From: Lepidostoma basale
Taxonomy: Eukaryota; Arthropoda; Insecta; Trichoptera; Lepidostomatidae
DNA: 64,000 bases
Reading direction: 5' to 3'
Assembly: GCA_022606425.2 (NCBI GenBank)
Contig: JAHDVF020000883.1
Span: forward strand, 2,046,001-2,110,000
The notes beneath the pieces were generated by a model that searched no databases, was not told the DNA's origin, and saw nothing but the letters and a program-made list of their open reading frames with translations. Positions 1 through 10,560 of this stretch are shown here, piece after piece. How positions within the stretch are numbered: position 1 is the first letter of the stretch; each line of letters opens with the position of its first letter. Both the position numbers and the translations under genes were made by a program.

Positions 1-281
1 CAGATAAGGATGAACATAATCTCCCTGTGTAGGCACTGCATTAACAATGGGTCCAGAACCATCGGGAATCCGGTCCCGTCGAACTTTATTTTAAATTTTA
101 TACGGTAGCGTTATGTCGTTAATTATACGAAATGCTTTAAAAGCGGTAGCCTTAATATTTCCTTAATACAATGTAATTTCAATACTGATCGTTTATAGTT
201 TCGGTTGGAAAAATGATGTATACCTATATTTTTAATAATTTAACCCTTATAACTGTTAAAATTTAAAACACTTATAATATC

Positions 282-602
282 CCCACAGAAATAAAGACTC
301 TCCGATCCGTTGCGGGAACGACACTCCGAGACATAATAAGAAATTCTGAAATAAAAAAGATCTGCAATGTAGAAGATGTCGTGCGATGGGGAAGACTGAG
401 AAGACGCTACTGGAGAGATCATATTGAAAGAGCATGTTTTGAAAGAATGATTAATATAGCCGCAAATGAAGTACCAACAGGAAATCGACCTGCAGAAAGA
501 CCACCTAAAAGATGGCGAGACAGTTGGACATCTGCATCTTAGGAACAGGCTCCGAGAAATAACAGGGCACAGTCCTAAGTAAAGCAGAAGAAGAAGAAGA
601 AG
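282..602 (+). mobile_element. LINE family A, 5'-truncated RT C-terminus
   Basis: This is the 3' end of a non-LTR retrotransposon. An 83-codon frame without an ATG stays open from 291 to the stop at 540-542. It carries the family signature CNVEDVVRWGR, then RRRYWRDHIER, then RPAERPPKRWRDSW, as seen downstream of the reverse transcriptase core. The copy ends in an AGAAGAAG-type tail (about 588-602). A 10-bp direct repeat TTATAATATC lies at 272-281 and 603-612 and fits a target-site duplication. The site lies inside the fold-back repeat at 603-790, so this LINE is the younger insertion. The intact frame suggests limited age. Confidence 0.85.
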
Positions 603-643
603 TTATAATATCACAATTTATTTTTATTCACTGAGAGTGTCGT

Positions 644-679
644 GACAGCTGTTTCGCCAACCGATGTTGGCATCATCAG
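644..679 (-). ncRNA. Hammerhead-ribozyme-like motif
   Basis: On the minus strand the order is CUGAUGA, an extra U, stem II GCCAAC with loop AUCG and GUUGGC, then GAAAC, then the palindrome ACAGCUGU ending in GUC. All core residues of a hammerhead (CUGANGA, GAAA, UH) are present. A palindromic stem III and an extra U after the core fit the minimal hammerheads reported in metazoan Penelope-like elements, which are thought to work as dimers. Stem I pairing is poor here, so activity is doubtful. Confidence 0.65.
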
Positions 680-707
680 GTGTTACAATAAACTGTTTAT
701 TGTAACA

Positions 708-748
708 CCCGATGATGGTCGCCAACATCGATTGGCGAAACAGCTGTC
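708..748 (+). ncRNA. Hammerhead-like motif, damaged partner
   Basis: This is the mirror copy of the motif at 644-679, in the right arm. The core reads CCGAUGA (U4 changed to C), and three extra bases sit before stem II. GAAACAGCUGUC is intact. Confidence 0.5.
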
Positions 749-878
749 GCGACACTCTCAGTGAATAAAAAGAAATTGTGATATTATAACAGTGTTTTAA
801 AAATAAAACAGTAACAATATTGAAGTATCGTAGTGTTTCGGCCAAAACGATGGACAATTTAACCCTTAATTAAAATTA

Positions 879-1553
879 ACTAACCATCACGCCGTCTCCC
901 CGGAGGGGTAGGCAGAAAGAATGGACCACCACACTGTTCTGTCCTGTCATACTTCTCTGGAATCCTCTACATTCATACTTCTTTTCATGCACCCACGTCG
1001 ATTTCTCCGACTCCTCCCGTGACCGACATTCAATATTTGATTGATTTGTTCGCGCCACGTTTTTCTCGGCCTTCCTCTTTTTCTAGTTCCGTTCACGTCG
1101 TTTACATATACCTTCTTCGCTATTCTCTCTTCACTCATTTTTTCCATGTGTTCAAACCATCTTAACGACCCTTACATAATTTTGTTCATAACACTTTCAT
1201 TCGCACCGCATTCACTTCTTGTACTTGCATTTGACACTCTATCATATACAGATTTACACACATTCGTCTTAGAGATCTCATTTCTACTGCATTTATTCTA
1301 CTTTCATCCTTCTTTTGTTAGTTACATGCTTCACTTTCATACCTAAGGGTCGGCACAAGAACACCATTATGCACTGCCATCTTAGCTTTTTGGATAAGTT
1401 TTTTTTTTGCGATGACAACTTTAAGTGCACCATTCACTATGTTGCCTGCCCCAACCCTTCTTTCAATATCCTTCTTCACTTACCCATCATTTGTAAACAT
1501 ACTTCCTAAATACATTAATTCATCCACTTGTTCCAGATTTTCACCATTCCCAC
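879..1553 (-). mobile_element. LINE family C, longest copy (RT thumb to 3' end)
   Basis: Read on the minus strand, this holds an RT fragment (VDELMYLGSMFTNDG near 1510-1540), then SLRWFEHMEKM, KRGRPRKTW, a QINQILNVGH motif, CMKRSMNVED and WSILSAYPSGETA, in frames broken by stops. The element ends at a short AACTAAC tail, a remnant of the (GTTA)n tail seen in other copies. The same C-terminus recurs at least a dozen times in the window. An 8-bp AT-rich repeat TAAAATTA at 871-878 and 1554-1561 may be the target duplication. RTE-type affiliation is an inference from the C-terminal motifs. Confidence 0.85.
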
Positions 1554-1561
1554 TAAAATTA

Positions 1562-2099
1562 GACGAAAGGAAAAATTTTCCCATTTGATATTATCCATGT
1601 TCCTATAGACACAGTTTATACACAATAAATAAAATTAACAAATTCATTGACGGAACAAAAACACCAATAATTTAAAAGTATGTTAACAGATTATTTTTGG
1701 TGTATATTTTTGTATCTCTCAATTGAAAATAATATTATTTTACTTAATCAGTTTCCTGGCATATTTAAGGGTTAAAATATTCATTACAACTCAAGAAACA
1801 AGCTACAAGAAGTATTTTTTTATTTTATCGTGTTGTTATGAAAGTGATAACAAAAAAGGCAATGAAAATTGTATAGACTTCAGCATTATCTCCCAATTAC
1901 CTCATTTTGCATCTGTATCAATATCTGCACCTGCCTGCCACCCTAACGACATTAATAACTGATCAGCTTTCCAAGCCGCAGTCACTGCACTTTATGTATT
2001 CCAATTATTTTTTCGTTCTATATAATATTGATCTTTAAATTTATAATTTGGGTAAACTTTAAAAATTTGGATATACAACAATATTAAAATTACATATTA
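1562..2099. other. AT-rich non-coding stretch
   Basis: No gene or repeat recognised. A 79-codon frame at 1723-1962 has no recognisable domain and is probably chance. Confidence 0.5.
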
Positions 2100-2130
2100 G
2101 ACATGTTTTCGACAACCAGTCCTTCTTCAG
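2100..2130 (-). ncRNA. Hammerhead-like motif, isolated
   Basis: On the minus strand: CUGAAGA, then AG, stem II GAC-UGGUU-GUC, GAAA, and ACAUGUC with one extra A. The core is intact but stem I supports only one pair. No second arm was recognised. Confidence 0.45.
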
Positions 2131-2840
2131 TGAGACATATTATAAAGATACATATTTAAAATATTATAAAATTGTCGTTATTATTTACATTTATGATCAA
2201 TTTTGACAGATATTATAAAGATTTATTTTGGAACGTTTATGCTTTTGTTATAACAAATATTATGAATCGATTTAAAATTTAAAATAATAATTGTAAGTTC
2301 TTATGGGGATTCATGTAATTACTTACAACAATGGAAATAAATCAAAGATTGGACTTGACGTTAAATTTATTTGATTATTTATAATATTTTCTTTATTTTT
2401 AATTTCTAAAATTTCGAAATCGCTCAAAGTTATATTTCCATTATTAACATGCAAAATTTCAACGCCATTATCTTTATTAAATGAATGGGGAACGTATAAG
2501 AAACATGAAATGTCTTACTGTGTTTGATAATGACAAGAAAACTTATTTTTTAAATATTTTTTTAATAATAAAAAACGAAACTTAAGGTCACCTCTGTAAT
2601 AAGTTTAAGAAAAAATATTATTTTCTATTATAAAAATGTGTGTCAATAGCATGATGATAATAGCGTGAGGAAGCTGTATTGGGAGTTGATTTCTGAAGGC
2701 AAGGGCAAAGATAAGCACCGGATGTTCTTAAACAGTAATGTAAAAGACGCAGTGTTATACTTTGGATTTCAATTGTACTCAGTTGTGAATATTTTTTTCG
2801 GTATTTGGGGTATAGTGTGATAAAAGCATTTAAAAGTATG
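2131..2840. other. AT-rich non-coding stretch
   Basis: No gene seen. A slightly more GC-rich patch at about 2640-2830 has no recognisable coding or repeat content. Confidence 0.5.
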
Positions 2841-3340
2841 TATTTATTTCTTGAACAATGATGTAAAACTCCATATTAAATTATTAATACGAATGGAAAC
2901 GTCAGTTTTCTAGAAGTTTTATTATATTTTATGGGAATGCCATGTTTCGCCCTTCTAAGGCATTATCAAATGTCATTAGATACTGTCATTCTCATAAAAT
3001 GTAATAAAATTTCTAGAAAATTAACGTTTTCATTCATATTAATGTATTTTTTTGTTTCTTAAACAACGATGTGAAACTCCATATTTAATATATAATACGA
3101 ATGAAATCGTCTGTTTTCTAGAAATTTTATTGTATCTTATTGGAATGACTTATTACGAGATGCAAGGGTATTATTAAATAATTATAGATGACACATTCGA
3201 TAAAGCCTTAGCAAGGTGAACCATGGAAGTGACGCGTTTCACCGCTCTATGTCAATTGATAATGTGATCATATATTTAATAATGACATAGCAGTGCGAAA
3301 TATGTCACATCCATATAAAAGCTTCTAGAAAACGTTTTCC
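2841..3340. repeat. Fold-back repeat, GATAAT hammerhead subfamily, two overlapping units
   Basis: The first unit starts at the terminal sequence CTTGAACAATGATG, then AAAACTCCATATTAAAT and ACGAATGGAAACGTC. It contains GCCATGTTTCGCCC (2939-2952) followed by AAGGCATTATCAAATGTC, and mirrors itself by 3030. A degenerate second unit begins near 3050 with the same terminus. The minus-strand hammerhead-like core reads UUGAUAA with GAAACAUG, so core G8 is replaced by A. Confidence 0.7.
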
Positions 3341-4034
3341 ATCAGTATTTAATAGATCTTTGATTATTTTTGACGCAAACGAGAACTTTTGCTCTTGAAT
3401 AAACTTATATAGATGATATCAATAGAATTTCTCGCTCGATACAGAAGGCGCAATACCAGTCGTACTTCTAACATGCTCTTTAAGACGTTGAAACATTAAA
3501 ACAATCAGATGCGCGCATGCGGAACCGAGTCACGTATTTCCTCGAAGCTTAGCTCCAGTAAGGAAACAAGCGGCCGGCCATACTAGAACAATAATATACC
3601 CCTGACCGCAGCTCCCATCTGGCAACTAGACACGTACGATGGTATTACATACATTTTGCTTGCATTTGTCCGGCGCGGGCGGCAGAAATCATGTTCGTGG
3701 CGATTGTGCATCAGAACGCGGAAGCCAGCCACCTTATCGAAAGGCCTCGATGAAACGGGCCTAAAACTATCCAATGCGTACACTTGTAGTACTTAGCATT
3801 AAGGAGCGTTCAATGTATCAATCACATGTTAAATTATATTTAGTTGTTCAGTATTGGAAATGCTTATATAATCAATAGTCAATTTAAAAATAAAATCAAA
3901 ATCAACTTACGTATGTATGTCAACTATGTTTTCGGCATCTTTGCATAAGAACTAAAATCTGTACAGTTATGTTTGAATATTTAAACCAATCGTTTATATA
4001 GTAAAAAAATACATTATAACTGATTTGGATATGC
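3341..4034. other. Low-repeat patch, possible conserved non-coding DNA
   Basis: 3440-3790 is clearly richer in G+C and CpG than its surroundings and contains no recognised repeat. A 66-codon minus-strand frame (3583-3783) has no known motif. Function unknown. Confidence 0.35.
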
Positions 4035-4044
4035 TATTTACGTT

Positions 4045-4513
4045 CTTCTTCTCTGGTTTCAATCCTGGGATTGGTTTGCAGCAATTTCCTCCATTATTCT
4101 CTTCCATTTTTCCCTGTCTTGTGCGGCTCTTTTGAAATCTGCATATGATGAGCAGCGCACGTCCACCAACAGGTCCTCCAGGTACTCTCGGCGTGGGCGT
4201 CCCCCAGAGTTTGTCCCCTCGATCATACCCTCCATTATGGCATGCAAGAGACCTTCTTGACGTATTACATGGCCGATCCATCTTGCACGCCTTTCGGACA
4301 AGGTCCTGAGCAGGTGCCTTCCTCCTTCGATTCCTTGAAGAACTTCCTCATTCGTGATGTGGTCTCTCCAGGGAATTCCAAAGAGTCTTCTATAGGACCA
4401 CATCTCAAAAGCCTCTAGTCTCCGCTTATTCCTTTCGGATAGGCACCATGTCTCGCAGCCGTACATCAAGACACTCCATACATAGGTCTTGATGAGGAGT
4501 ATTCTATTATTAT
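4045..4513 (-). mobile_element. LINE family D, RT C-terminus with open frame
   Basis: The minus strand carries an uninterrupted frame of about 140 codons: LMYGCETWCLSERNKRRLEA, then MWSYRRLFGIPWRDHITNEE, RARWIGHVIRQEG, a GGRPRREYLEDL motif and WKRIMEEIAANQSQD at the stop. The YGCEsW and RWIGHV motifs mark the region after the RT palm. The 3' end carries GAAGAAG. A 10-bp repeat TATTTACGTT at 4035-4044 and 4514-4523 is the likely target duplication. The open frame makes this one of the better preserved LINE fragments here. Confidence 0.88.
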
Positions 4514-4574
4514 TATTTACGTTATACATAATATATTCATTAATTTACACTTCAAAAGGATATAATGTAATAAT

Positions 4575-4815
4575 ATTAATAATTGTTTTTATTCTTTTGT
4601 TGAATCGCTCTTTACATCATTACGTACAGCGCGAGCCAAATCGATGTAAACGGCGTAGTTATCATATTGATTGTCATGACATGTGATAGCTAGCTAATAT
4701 ATCGCCATTATAATTATCACGCGAAAACAGACCAAAATAGTGTGACAATCACACTGCCATCGCAGGGAATCGAACCCGGGACCTTCGGTGTGGCAGAAAT
4801 AGCATTTCCCACTCA
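4575..4815 (-). mobile_element. tRNA-derived SINE, diverged copy
   Basis: Reversed copy of the SINE best seen at 17160-17420. It has the 3' signature TTGAATCGCTCTTTACATCA at 4602 onward, TGACATGTGATAGCTAGC, the stem-loop AGTGTGA/TCACACT, and a box-B-like GGGAATCGAACCCGGGACC in antisense at about 4765-4783. Confidence 0.8.
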
Positions 4816-6554
4816 CCAGATTTCAGATTTCTTCTACATTTAGCTTTGTGTTGGGAAATTTTATTAAAGATATATTATAACGTATTTGGGTTGGTTTTCA
4901 TACATTTTCAACAATTTTATATTCATAAACATGACAATTTATTTGAAGCTTTGATTGCAATGTGAACATGTGACTCATGTAGAATAATAAAAATAAAATA
5001 CTTTAAATAGAGTTTTATATCCTCGTATAAAATACAATAAATAAATTTGTTGGAATTTAATTTTAATATTGTTTAACATGTTTCAAGGATTCAAGAGAGA
5101 CATATGAGTACATAAGTATACCTTTAAAAATCCCGTTTAAAATATATGTAAACTGATACATTTCTCTACAGTAATAATTATTTACAAGCTTTTAAATGTG
5201 TAATTTTAAGTCAAATTCGGCTCTTCGTATGTAAAATGATTTTTACGTTCGAGTGTATATAATATAATATACAGTTCAGTATGTATCCGACTCGCACTTG
5301 AGTACGTAACAACTGGTCACTTACGCGGCAATTGGCTTAACAAAAACAAGCCTCCATTACAAGAATCACCTTAATGGTTTGTAGCGTCATTTTCCATTCA
5401 TACGATATTCGACTCTCTTCGTTGCAGAAACCAGAATAAAATAAAACTGTTTTAACACCTCAAATGTCCACCGTTCTTCCAAATAAATCTACTTTTCAAT
5501 CTTTAAGTACTGTTTAGTTTGTTTTTATTGATATTTCGAGATAGATATCTTTGTTAAGTCGACATCTGATCTAGGAGATAGAGTGCTAGATTCCTGATTC
5601 AATTTCAGTTATCAACATCATTGATTTAAATTTTAAGAATAAGTAATAAAAGAAATAAATGCAATGCTTATTATAGTTAAATCACATGTAGTACAATTTT
5701 CATTTTTTCTTACCGAAGGTTTAAAAAAATTAAATCAAATTAAATTTTCTATAATTCTAAATATTTATGAAACCGCCAGGATTTTACAAGTTTTGTTATA
5801 TTGCTAGGAACAGTAGATAATACTTTTAATGAAATGAGATTATGTGGAACAAGTTTCTATATAAAATATAACGTCTTTAAAATTGACGATTTTTCAAATT
5901 ATTTTTTCAAAATTTCCCTACGCAGTGCAATAACTACATTCTTCTTCTTCAAGAATTTTAAATTTATAAAAAATTAAAAACATTGTAAGGACTGGAATCC
6001 TGCCAACCAGCACGTACTATTTTTTTGTGAGCCACCCCTTTGCCGGCCTGCATCTTTTTGGATTTTGGATTTTTTTTTATAATTGTACTTTTTTATATTG
6101 TTGAAATATCAATAAATATTTTTTGAAAATGTATCATAAAATTATATATTATATGTTTTTTTATAGCGCCTGAAAAATACTTAATATTCGGGCGTCTAGA
6201 CTAGAAAACCCCCTTAAGTTGTAAACCATTGTTCAATAAAGAACAATTAATACAAAGAAAAGATAGGTTTTCCTATGTGTCCCATATTATATTATAATAA
6301 ATGCATAATATTCATAAAACCATTTATTTTTATTTTTTATTTTTTTTTATTTTAGGGTAACAAACAGCGAATAAGTATACATTTAAAAATACACAAAGAA
6401 GTACTCAAATAAGGCCACATGTTACCACATAATATTACATATCATTATGAAGTGATCTAAGGCGCATAAAATTATTTTTATCTAAATACTTTTTATATCC
6501 TACTTTTTCTAGTTTCAAATTCTAATTGTGTGAGCATTATATTAAAATACCACT
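4816..6554. other. AT-rich non-coding stretch
   Basis: No gene recognised. A low-repeat patch lies at about 5220-5480. The short GC-rich bit at 5990-6055 (CCACCCCTTTGCCGGCC) followed by T-rich sequence looks like a repeat remnant that I cannot classify. Confidence 0.4.
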
Positions 6555-6564
6555 GTGGAATACT

Positions 6565-7349
6565 TGTGCTTTCGATAAACCGAGTGGATGCAGAGCGGAA
6601 GCTTTGTAGACTTCACGAGGAAGCGGCAAAAGTAGATCTCAAGATTAACATGTCCAAAACAGTAGACCTACGAGTGTCCACAAATGACTCCACCCCAATC
6701 TTGCTTCACGGTGTCCCCCTTGTGACCACGACCAGCTTCTGCTACCTGGTAGTATGATAGCGGGCTCGGGAGGTACGGAGGAAGATGTAGCCAGCAAACT
6801 TAACAAGGCAAGGGGAGCTTTCGCTATGCTTCGCCCTGTATGACGCTCCGGTATCATTTCGAGAAAGCTCAAGCTCCAAGTATTCAGCAGTAGTGTTAAA
6901 AGCGTATTGCTTTACGGATGTGGGACTTGGAAGTCTACCGCGGACGTTATTGGTAATCTCCAGGTGTTTATAAATAGGTGCCTTCGCTCAGTATTCAAAA
7001 TGTATTGGCCGCAAACAGTGTCAAATACCGTTCTCTGGATCATGGCAGGCGAAAAGCCAATTAGAGAACAAGTCGCTAGACGCAAATGGCGGTGGATCGG
7101 TCACACTCTGAGACGGAACCCAGCCTGCATCGCTCAGGGTGCACTAGACTGGTCCCCTATGGGGGGAAAGAGTAAGCGAGGCAGACCTAGAGCCACCTGG
7201 AAAAGAACCCTGCAGGGCGAGGTTAAGGCGACATGCCTCACTTGTGATGATGTTAGGCATCAGGCATGCAATAGAGTCGGGTGTAGAAGGTTCCTTGAGG
7301 CCCTATGCACCACGGAGGTGTGACAGGACAAAAATAAGAAGAAGAAGAA
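6565..7349 (+). mobile_element. LINE family F, RT palm to 3' end
   Basis: The fragment starts in the RT region (LCRLHEEAAKVDLKINMSKT, then a CYL motif), is frameshifted near 6755, then stays open from 6907 to the stop at 7321-7323. That part reads LLYGCGTWKS, RWIGHTLRRNP, a KRGRPRATW motif and CNRVGCRRFLEAL. The 3' tail is AAGAAGAAGAAG. The direct repeat GTGGAATACT at 6555-6564 and 7350-7359 is a 10-bp target-site duplication. A second copy lies inverted at 28724-29165. Confidence 0.9.
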
Positions 7350-7359
7350 GTGGAATACT

Positions 7360-8335
7360 ATGTATAACATCTTCAAAGTAAATTGAAGTTGTAAACTTGT
7401 GAGAATTTACGAAGCAATTGGTGTAATTTGCAACTAATTTTGCACTTAAATGCGTACACTACAACACTTGTTATCCTTTTGTTAATTTGAAAAGATACTA
7501 TTTTTTTTCTTTTAAGCAAGAACAACTTTCAGTTTTATTTTTTTGGTCTTGCGTCACTTTACAAAATACACTGAAAATCACATACTTCACTGAAGAAATT
7601 GATAATTCTTAAATTTATCTTTGAATTTTCATGTCATATTTTATTTTTCTGAATAGAGTAACGATGAACATATAAACTGTTCTGTCCTTAATGAAAAGCG
7701 CATGTTAAGCTTTATACATTGAACAATTTTCTTCCCCGCAAAAGTGTAGCACGAGCCTTATAAATCACACAACAGATGAGTACGCGCGATTCCCTTACAA
7801 TGCTTTTCGCATCTGCGGCATAGTAAAACTAGCCGAACCTCATTAATACAATTAAGTAATACGAGAGAATTATCCGGGGTTAATATGTGTGGTTGGGTGC
7901 TTTTCGGTAAGCTAGCATTAGCGTAGCGGTGTTTCAGTGTTTGTGGTGAAGATTTCCAAAGCGTGCCGTCAGTTGCACGAAGGAAATTGTAAGCAGGTAC
8001 GTATCATGTAGTTGGGTATATAAATATCATAGTGCAAGGGCAGTTCGTGATCACTTAAACTAAAAATAAATTATTTTATATATAGACAATTAGTAACAAC
8101 ACTGAATAAATTTTTATTTGTTGTTTTTGTATGACGAACTTAATTTGTGCTGTGGCATTATTAAAAATATTTTCAAAACACTTGTATTGTTCATTTGATG
8201 AATGTGAATGAAACTTAAGTGGTTAGATTGGATATAGAAGTGTGGACGTCCATTCACACTGCCTACCCTTTCGGAGAAATGGCTTGATTTTTTTAAATAA
8301 AGTAGAACCAAACGATTCTCCTAATATCGTTAATA
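7360..8335. other. Non-coding; low-repeat patch at 7670-8050
   Basis: 7360-7670 is AT-rich and featureless. 7670-8050 is of mixed composition without recognised repeats and could hold conserved non-coding sequence. Confidence 0.35.
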
Positions 8336-8550
8336 CAATTACAGTTTATTGAATAATGGTGTAAAACTCCATATTAAATAATTAATACGAGTGAAAACGT
8401 CTGTTTTCTCGAAGTTTTCTTATTTTTCACGGGAATGACATGTTTCGCCTTGCTGACATTTGTAAATGCCTTACAAGATGAAACATATCATTGCTATAAA
8501 ACATAATAAAAATTCTACGAAACAGACGTTTTTATTCGTATTTATTAAAT
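8336..8550. repeat. Fold-back repeat, GATAAT subfamily
   Basis: It has the terminal sequence TTGAATAATGGTGTAAAACT, then AATACGAGTGAAAACGTC, then GACATGTTTCGCCTTGC, and closes with the mirrored ACAGACGTTTTTATTCGTAT. The two arms are only about 100 bp each. Hammerhead-like remnants are degenerate. Confidence 0.65.
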
Positions 8551-9013
8551 ATTGTTAAAATCAGAATATTTCGAGATTACTCATTCAGATATCATTGCAT
8601 TCTGATCAGTACGTTGTTTTGACCACCACCACTTGTTATCACATATCATATATTGAGTTTTGAAAAATACTTAATATTTAGAAAATAGCACGCACCGCCT
8701 TTTTAATAATACGCTGAAGGCCGCTCTGATAATGTACACGAAAGTAGGTACGGTTCAGCACTTACCACCTTCCAATTTATTGTAATAATACCAATTTCCT
8801 CGTTACACTTTGGAGGCGATAATAGCAAACAAATCGTGAAATTTCGGAGTCGTGTTACTGTATAAGTAACTGCTTATTACTTATGCTTATCGGCACGTAT
8901 GTTTGTAATTAGTGTAGGCATTATGAAATTCGTAACATGAAAAAAGAGAAGAAATTTATCAGAGACGGTTCGAGAAACATTTCTAAAGTTTCAAAAAAAA
9001 ATTGTTATTTATT
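8551..9013. other. Non-coding, nothing recognised
   Basis: Moderately AT-rich. A patch at about 8690-8940 is less AT-rich. No gene or repeat was identified. Confidence 0.4.
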
Positions 9014-9025
9014 AATCATTTACCA

Positions 9026-9420
9026 AAAAAAAGTTCAAAAGGGTAGTAGGGCTACGATGGGGTATGTTTTGCTGAAGAATATACCTCTATAAAATGTCAT
9101 AAGGCGCCATGTTGCATTTAAAAACAGCAACACTACTATCAAGTCCAACTCTCTAGCGTCCACGAGAGGTCTTTTTAAAGAACCCGCGAACCCCGAACAA
9201 TGTGGCACATATTACTTAGTGCCATAGCAGATAGAGAGAGGACGAATGGCGAGCTTCCAGTGCCATAAAACTGGACACACCCAGTTAAAGGAAGGTAACC
9301 CCGTCAGAAAATCCTCCAGAGAAGGCAAGGGGATACCACTCTAGATATTTTCCCCCAGGTCATCACTATAAGGGTGATAGTCAACGTTAGGGAGACCTGA
9401 CAGGACACAGAAAGAAGAAG
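9026..9420 (+). mobile_element. Unclassified 395-bp retroelement with a LINE-E-like tail
   Basis: The element is bounded by a perfect 12-bp direct repeat AATCATTTACCA (9014-9025 and 9421-9432). Its last ~50 nt (GGTGATAGTCAACGTTAGGG, GAGACCTGACAGGACAC, AGAAAGAAGAAGAA) match the last ~50 nt of the family E LINE at 24550-24602. Upstream I see no RT motif and no convincing tRNA, 5S or 7SL promoter. It may be a SINE that borrowed a LINE tail, or a LINE end too decayed to read. Confidence 0.6.
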
Positions 9421-9466
9421 AATCATTTACCAATAGGAAGGCAATTTTAGCACTTTGTATAATTGA

Positions 9467-9745
9467 TATAATTGCAAGAGAGAATAATGAATTCACGGAT
9501 AAGGAAGATGAGGTCGAGGATGTCGTTAGGTGGGGAAGGTATATGAGATGATACTGGTATGCATACGTGAGGAAAAATGGATCCATCCAGACACTCCTTC
9601 AGTGTGTTGCACGGCCATCTTCAAGGTAGACGACCCCGGGCTGACCACCAAAGAGATGGATCGACAATTCGGAATCGACCTCGCAGGGGGCCAATTCCTC
9701 TTAAGAAACAGGCCACAAGACCTACACTAAGAAGAAGAAGAAAAA
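9467..9745 (+). mobile_element. LINE family A fragment
   Basis: The frame EDVVRWGR (about 9512-9535) is followed by broken reading frames with PKRW at about 9648-9660 and ends in AAGAAGAAGAAGAAAAA. The direct repeat GTATAATTGA at 9457-9466 and 9746-9755 gives a 10-bp target duplication. Confidence 0.8.
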
Positions 9746-9764
9746 GTATAATTGACGATTCTTA

Positions 9765-9850
9765 GAAGGTTAAAACATGGCATTTCATCAAAAATATAAT
9801 AAAACTCCTTGAAGACAGACGTTTTCATTCATATTGATGGTGAATGGATG
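9765..9850. repeat. Single arm of a GATAAT-subfamily fold-back
   Basis: Carries ATAATAAAACTCCTTGAAGA then CAGACGTTTTCATTCATATT, the right-arm end of the family. The left arm may have been lost or separated by the LINE at 9467-9745. Confidence 0.5.
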
Positions 9851-9947
9851 TTAAGAAAACGAAAAAATTATGTTCGTAATAGATCAGTGTGGTAGTTCAT
9901 CCTTTCAGCCTACCCCATCAAGTTTTAAAAAAATGTGGTAATGGTTA

Positions 9948-10233
9948 ATAACTCACTAACTAACTAACTAACTACCACATTTGCGTGACCTCCTAGAAGG
10001 GGTGGGCAGAAATAATTTACTGCGACACTGTTTCTACCTAACATACTTCACTCAGTCCACTACATTCATACATCGTCTCGTGTATGCAGGTCGATTTCTT
10101 CGAATCTTCACATGACATTTATTATTTGATTGATTTGATTTTGCCACGTTTTCCTCGGTCTTCTTCTATTTGCATTCTACTTGTTCCGTGTGCATCGTTA
10201 ACGTGTACTTATTTTACCATTCTTTCTTAATTT
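9948..10233 (-). mobile_element. LINE family C fragment with (GTTA)n tail
   Basis: The antisense tail AACTAACTAACTAACTA is followed by TAGAAGGGGTGGGCAGAAAT, the CATCGTCTCGTG region and GCCACGTTTTCCTCGGTC, which is the antisense of GRPRKTW. 5'-truncated. Confidence 0.8.
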
Positions 10234-10255
10234 GTTATTTTCAAAGAAAGTTGTT

Positions 10256-10560
10256 AACAACAACAAACCATCACGCCGTTTCCCCGCAGGAGTAGGCAGA
10301 GAGAATGGACCGCCACATTCCTTTTCCTGACACACCTCTTTAGCTTTCTCCACATTCATACGAGTCATACACGCACGTCGATTCTTCCGACTTCTTATGA
10401 CCAACCTTTAAAATTTGATTAATTTGGTTATGACATATTTTCCTTGGTCTGCCTCGACTCCATATTCCATTTACATCATCAACGTATACTTTCTTAACCA
10501 TTCTTTCTCTACCCATGCGCTCCATATGTCCGAACCAACGCAGCAATCCTTTCATAAATT
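10256..10560 (-). mobile_element. LINE family C variant with (GTT)n tail
   Basis: The minus strand reads LLRWFGHMERMGRERMVKKV, then YVDDVNG, SRGRPRK, QINQILKVGH and WSILSAYSCGETA-like. The tail is (GTT)n rather than (GTTA)n and the protein differs from neighbouring family C copies, so this is a sister subfamily (also at 46261 and 52824). It lies just after another family C copy in the same orientation. Confidence 0.82.

Larger units (their letters stand above)
603..790. repeat. Fold-back repeat with two outward hammerhead-like motifs
   Basis: Long inverted repeat: the left arm starting TTATAATATCACAATT (603-618) mirrors the right arm ending near 788. The arms contain TGTTTCGCCAA and its complement. 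Similarity also continues left of 272, because TTAAAACACTTATAATATC mirrors 780-800; the LINE at 282-602 therefore interrupts the left arm. The right flank (about 830-850, GTGTTTCGGCCAAAAC) recurs inverted near 61026-61042. I read it as a Penelope-like or derived non-autonomous repeat. Confidence 0.75.

Noticed and set aside
603..790. DNA-transposon MITE interpretation of the fold-back repeats
   Set aside because: Related elements have 11-14 bp variable target duplications, a non-palindromic end and hammerhead motifs, which fit Penelope-like retroelements better than a transposase family.
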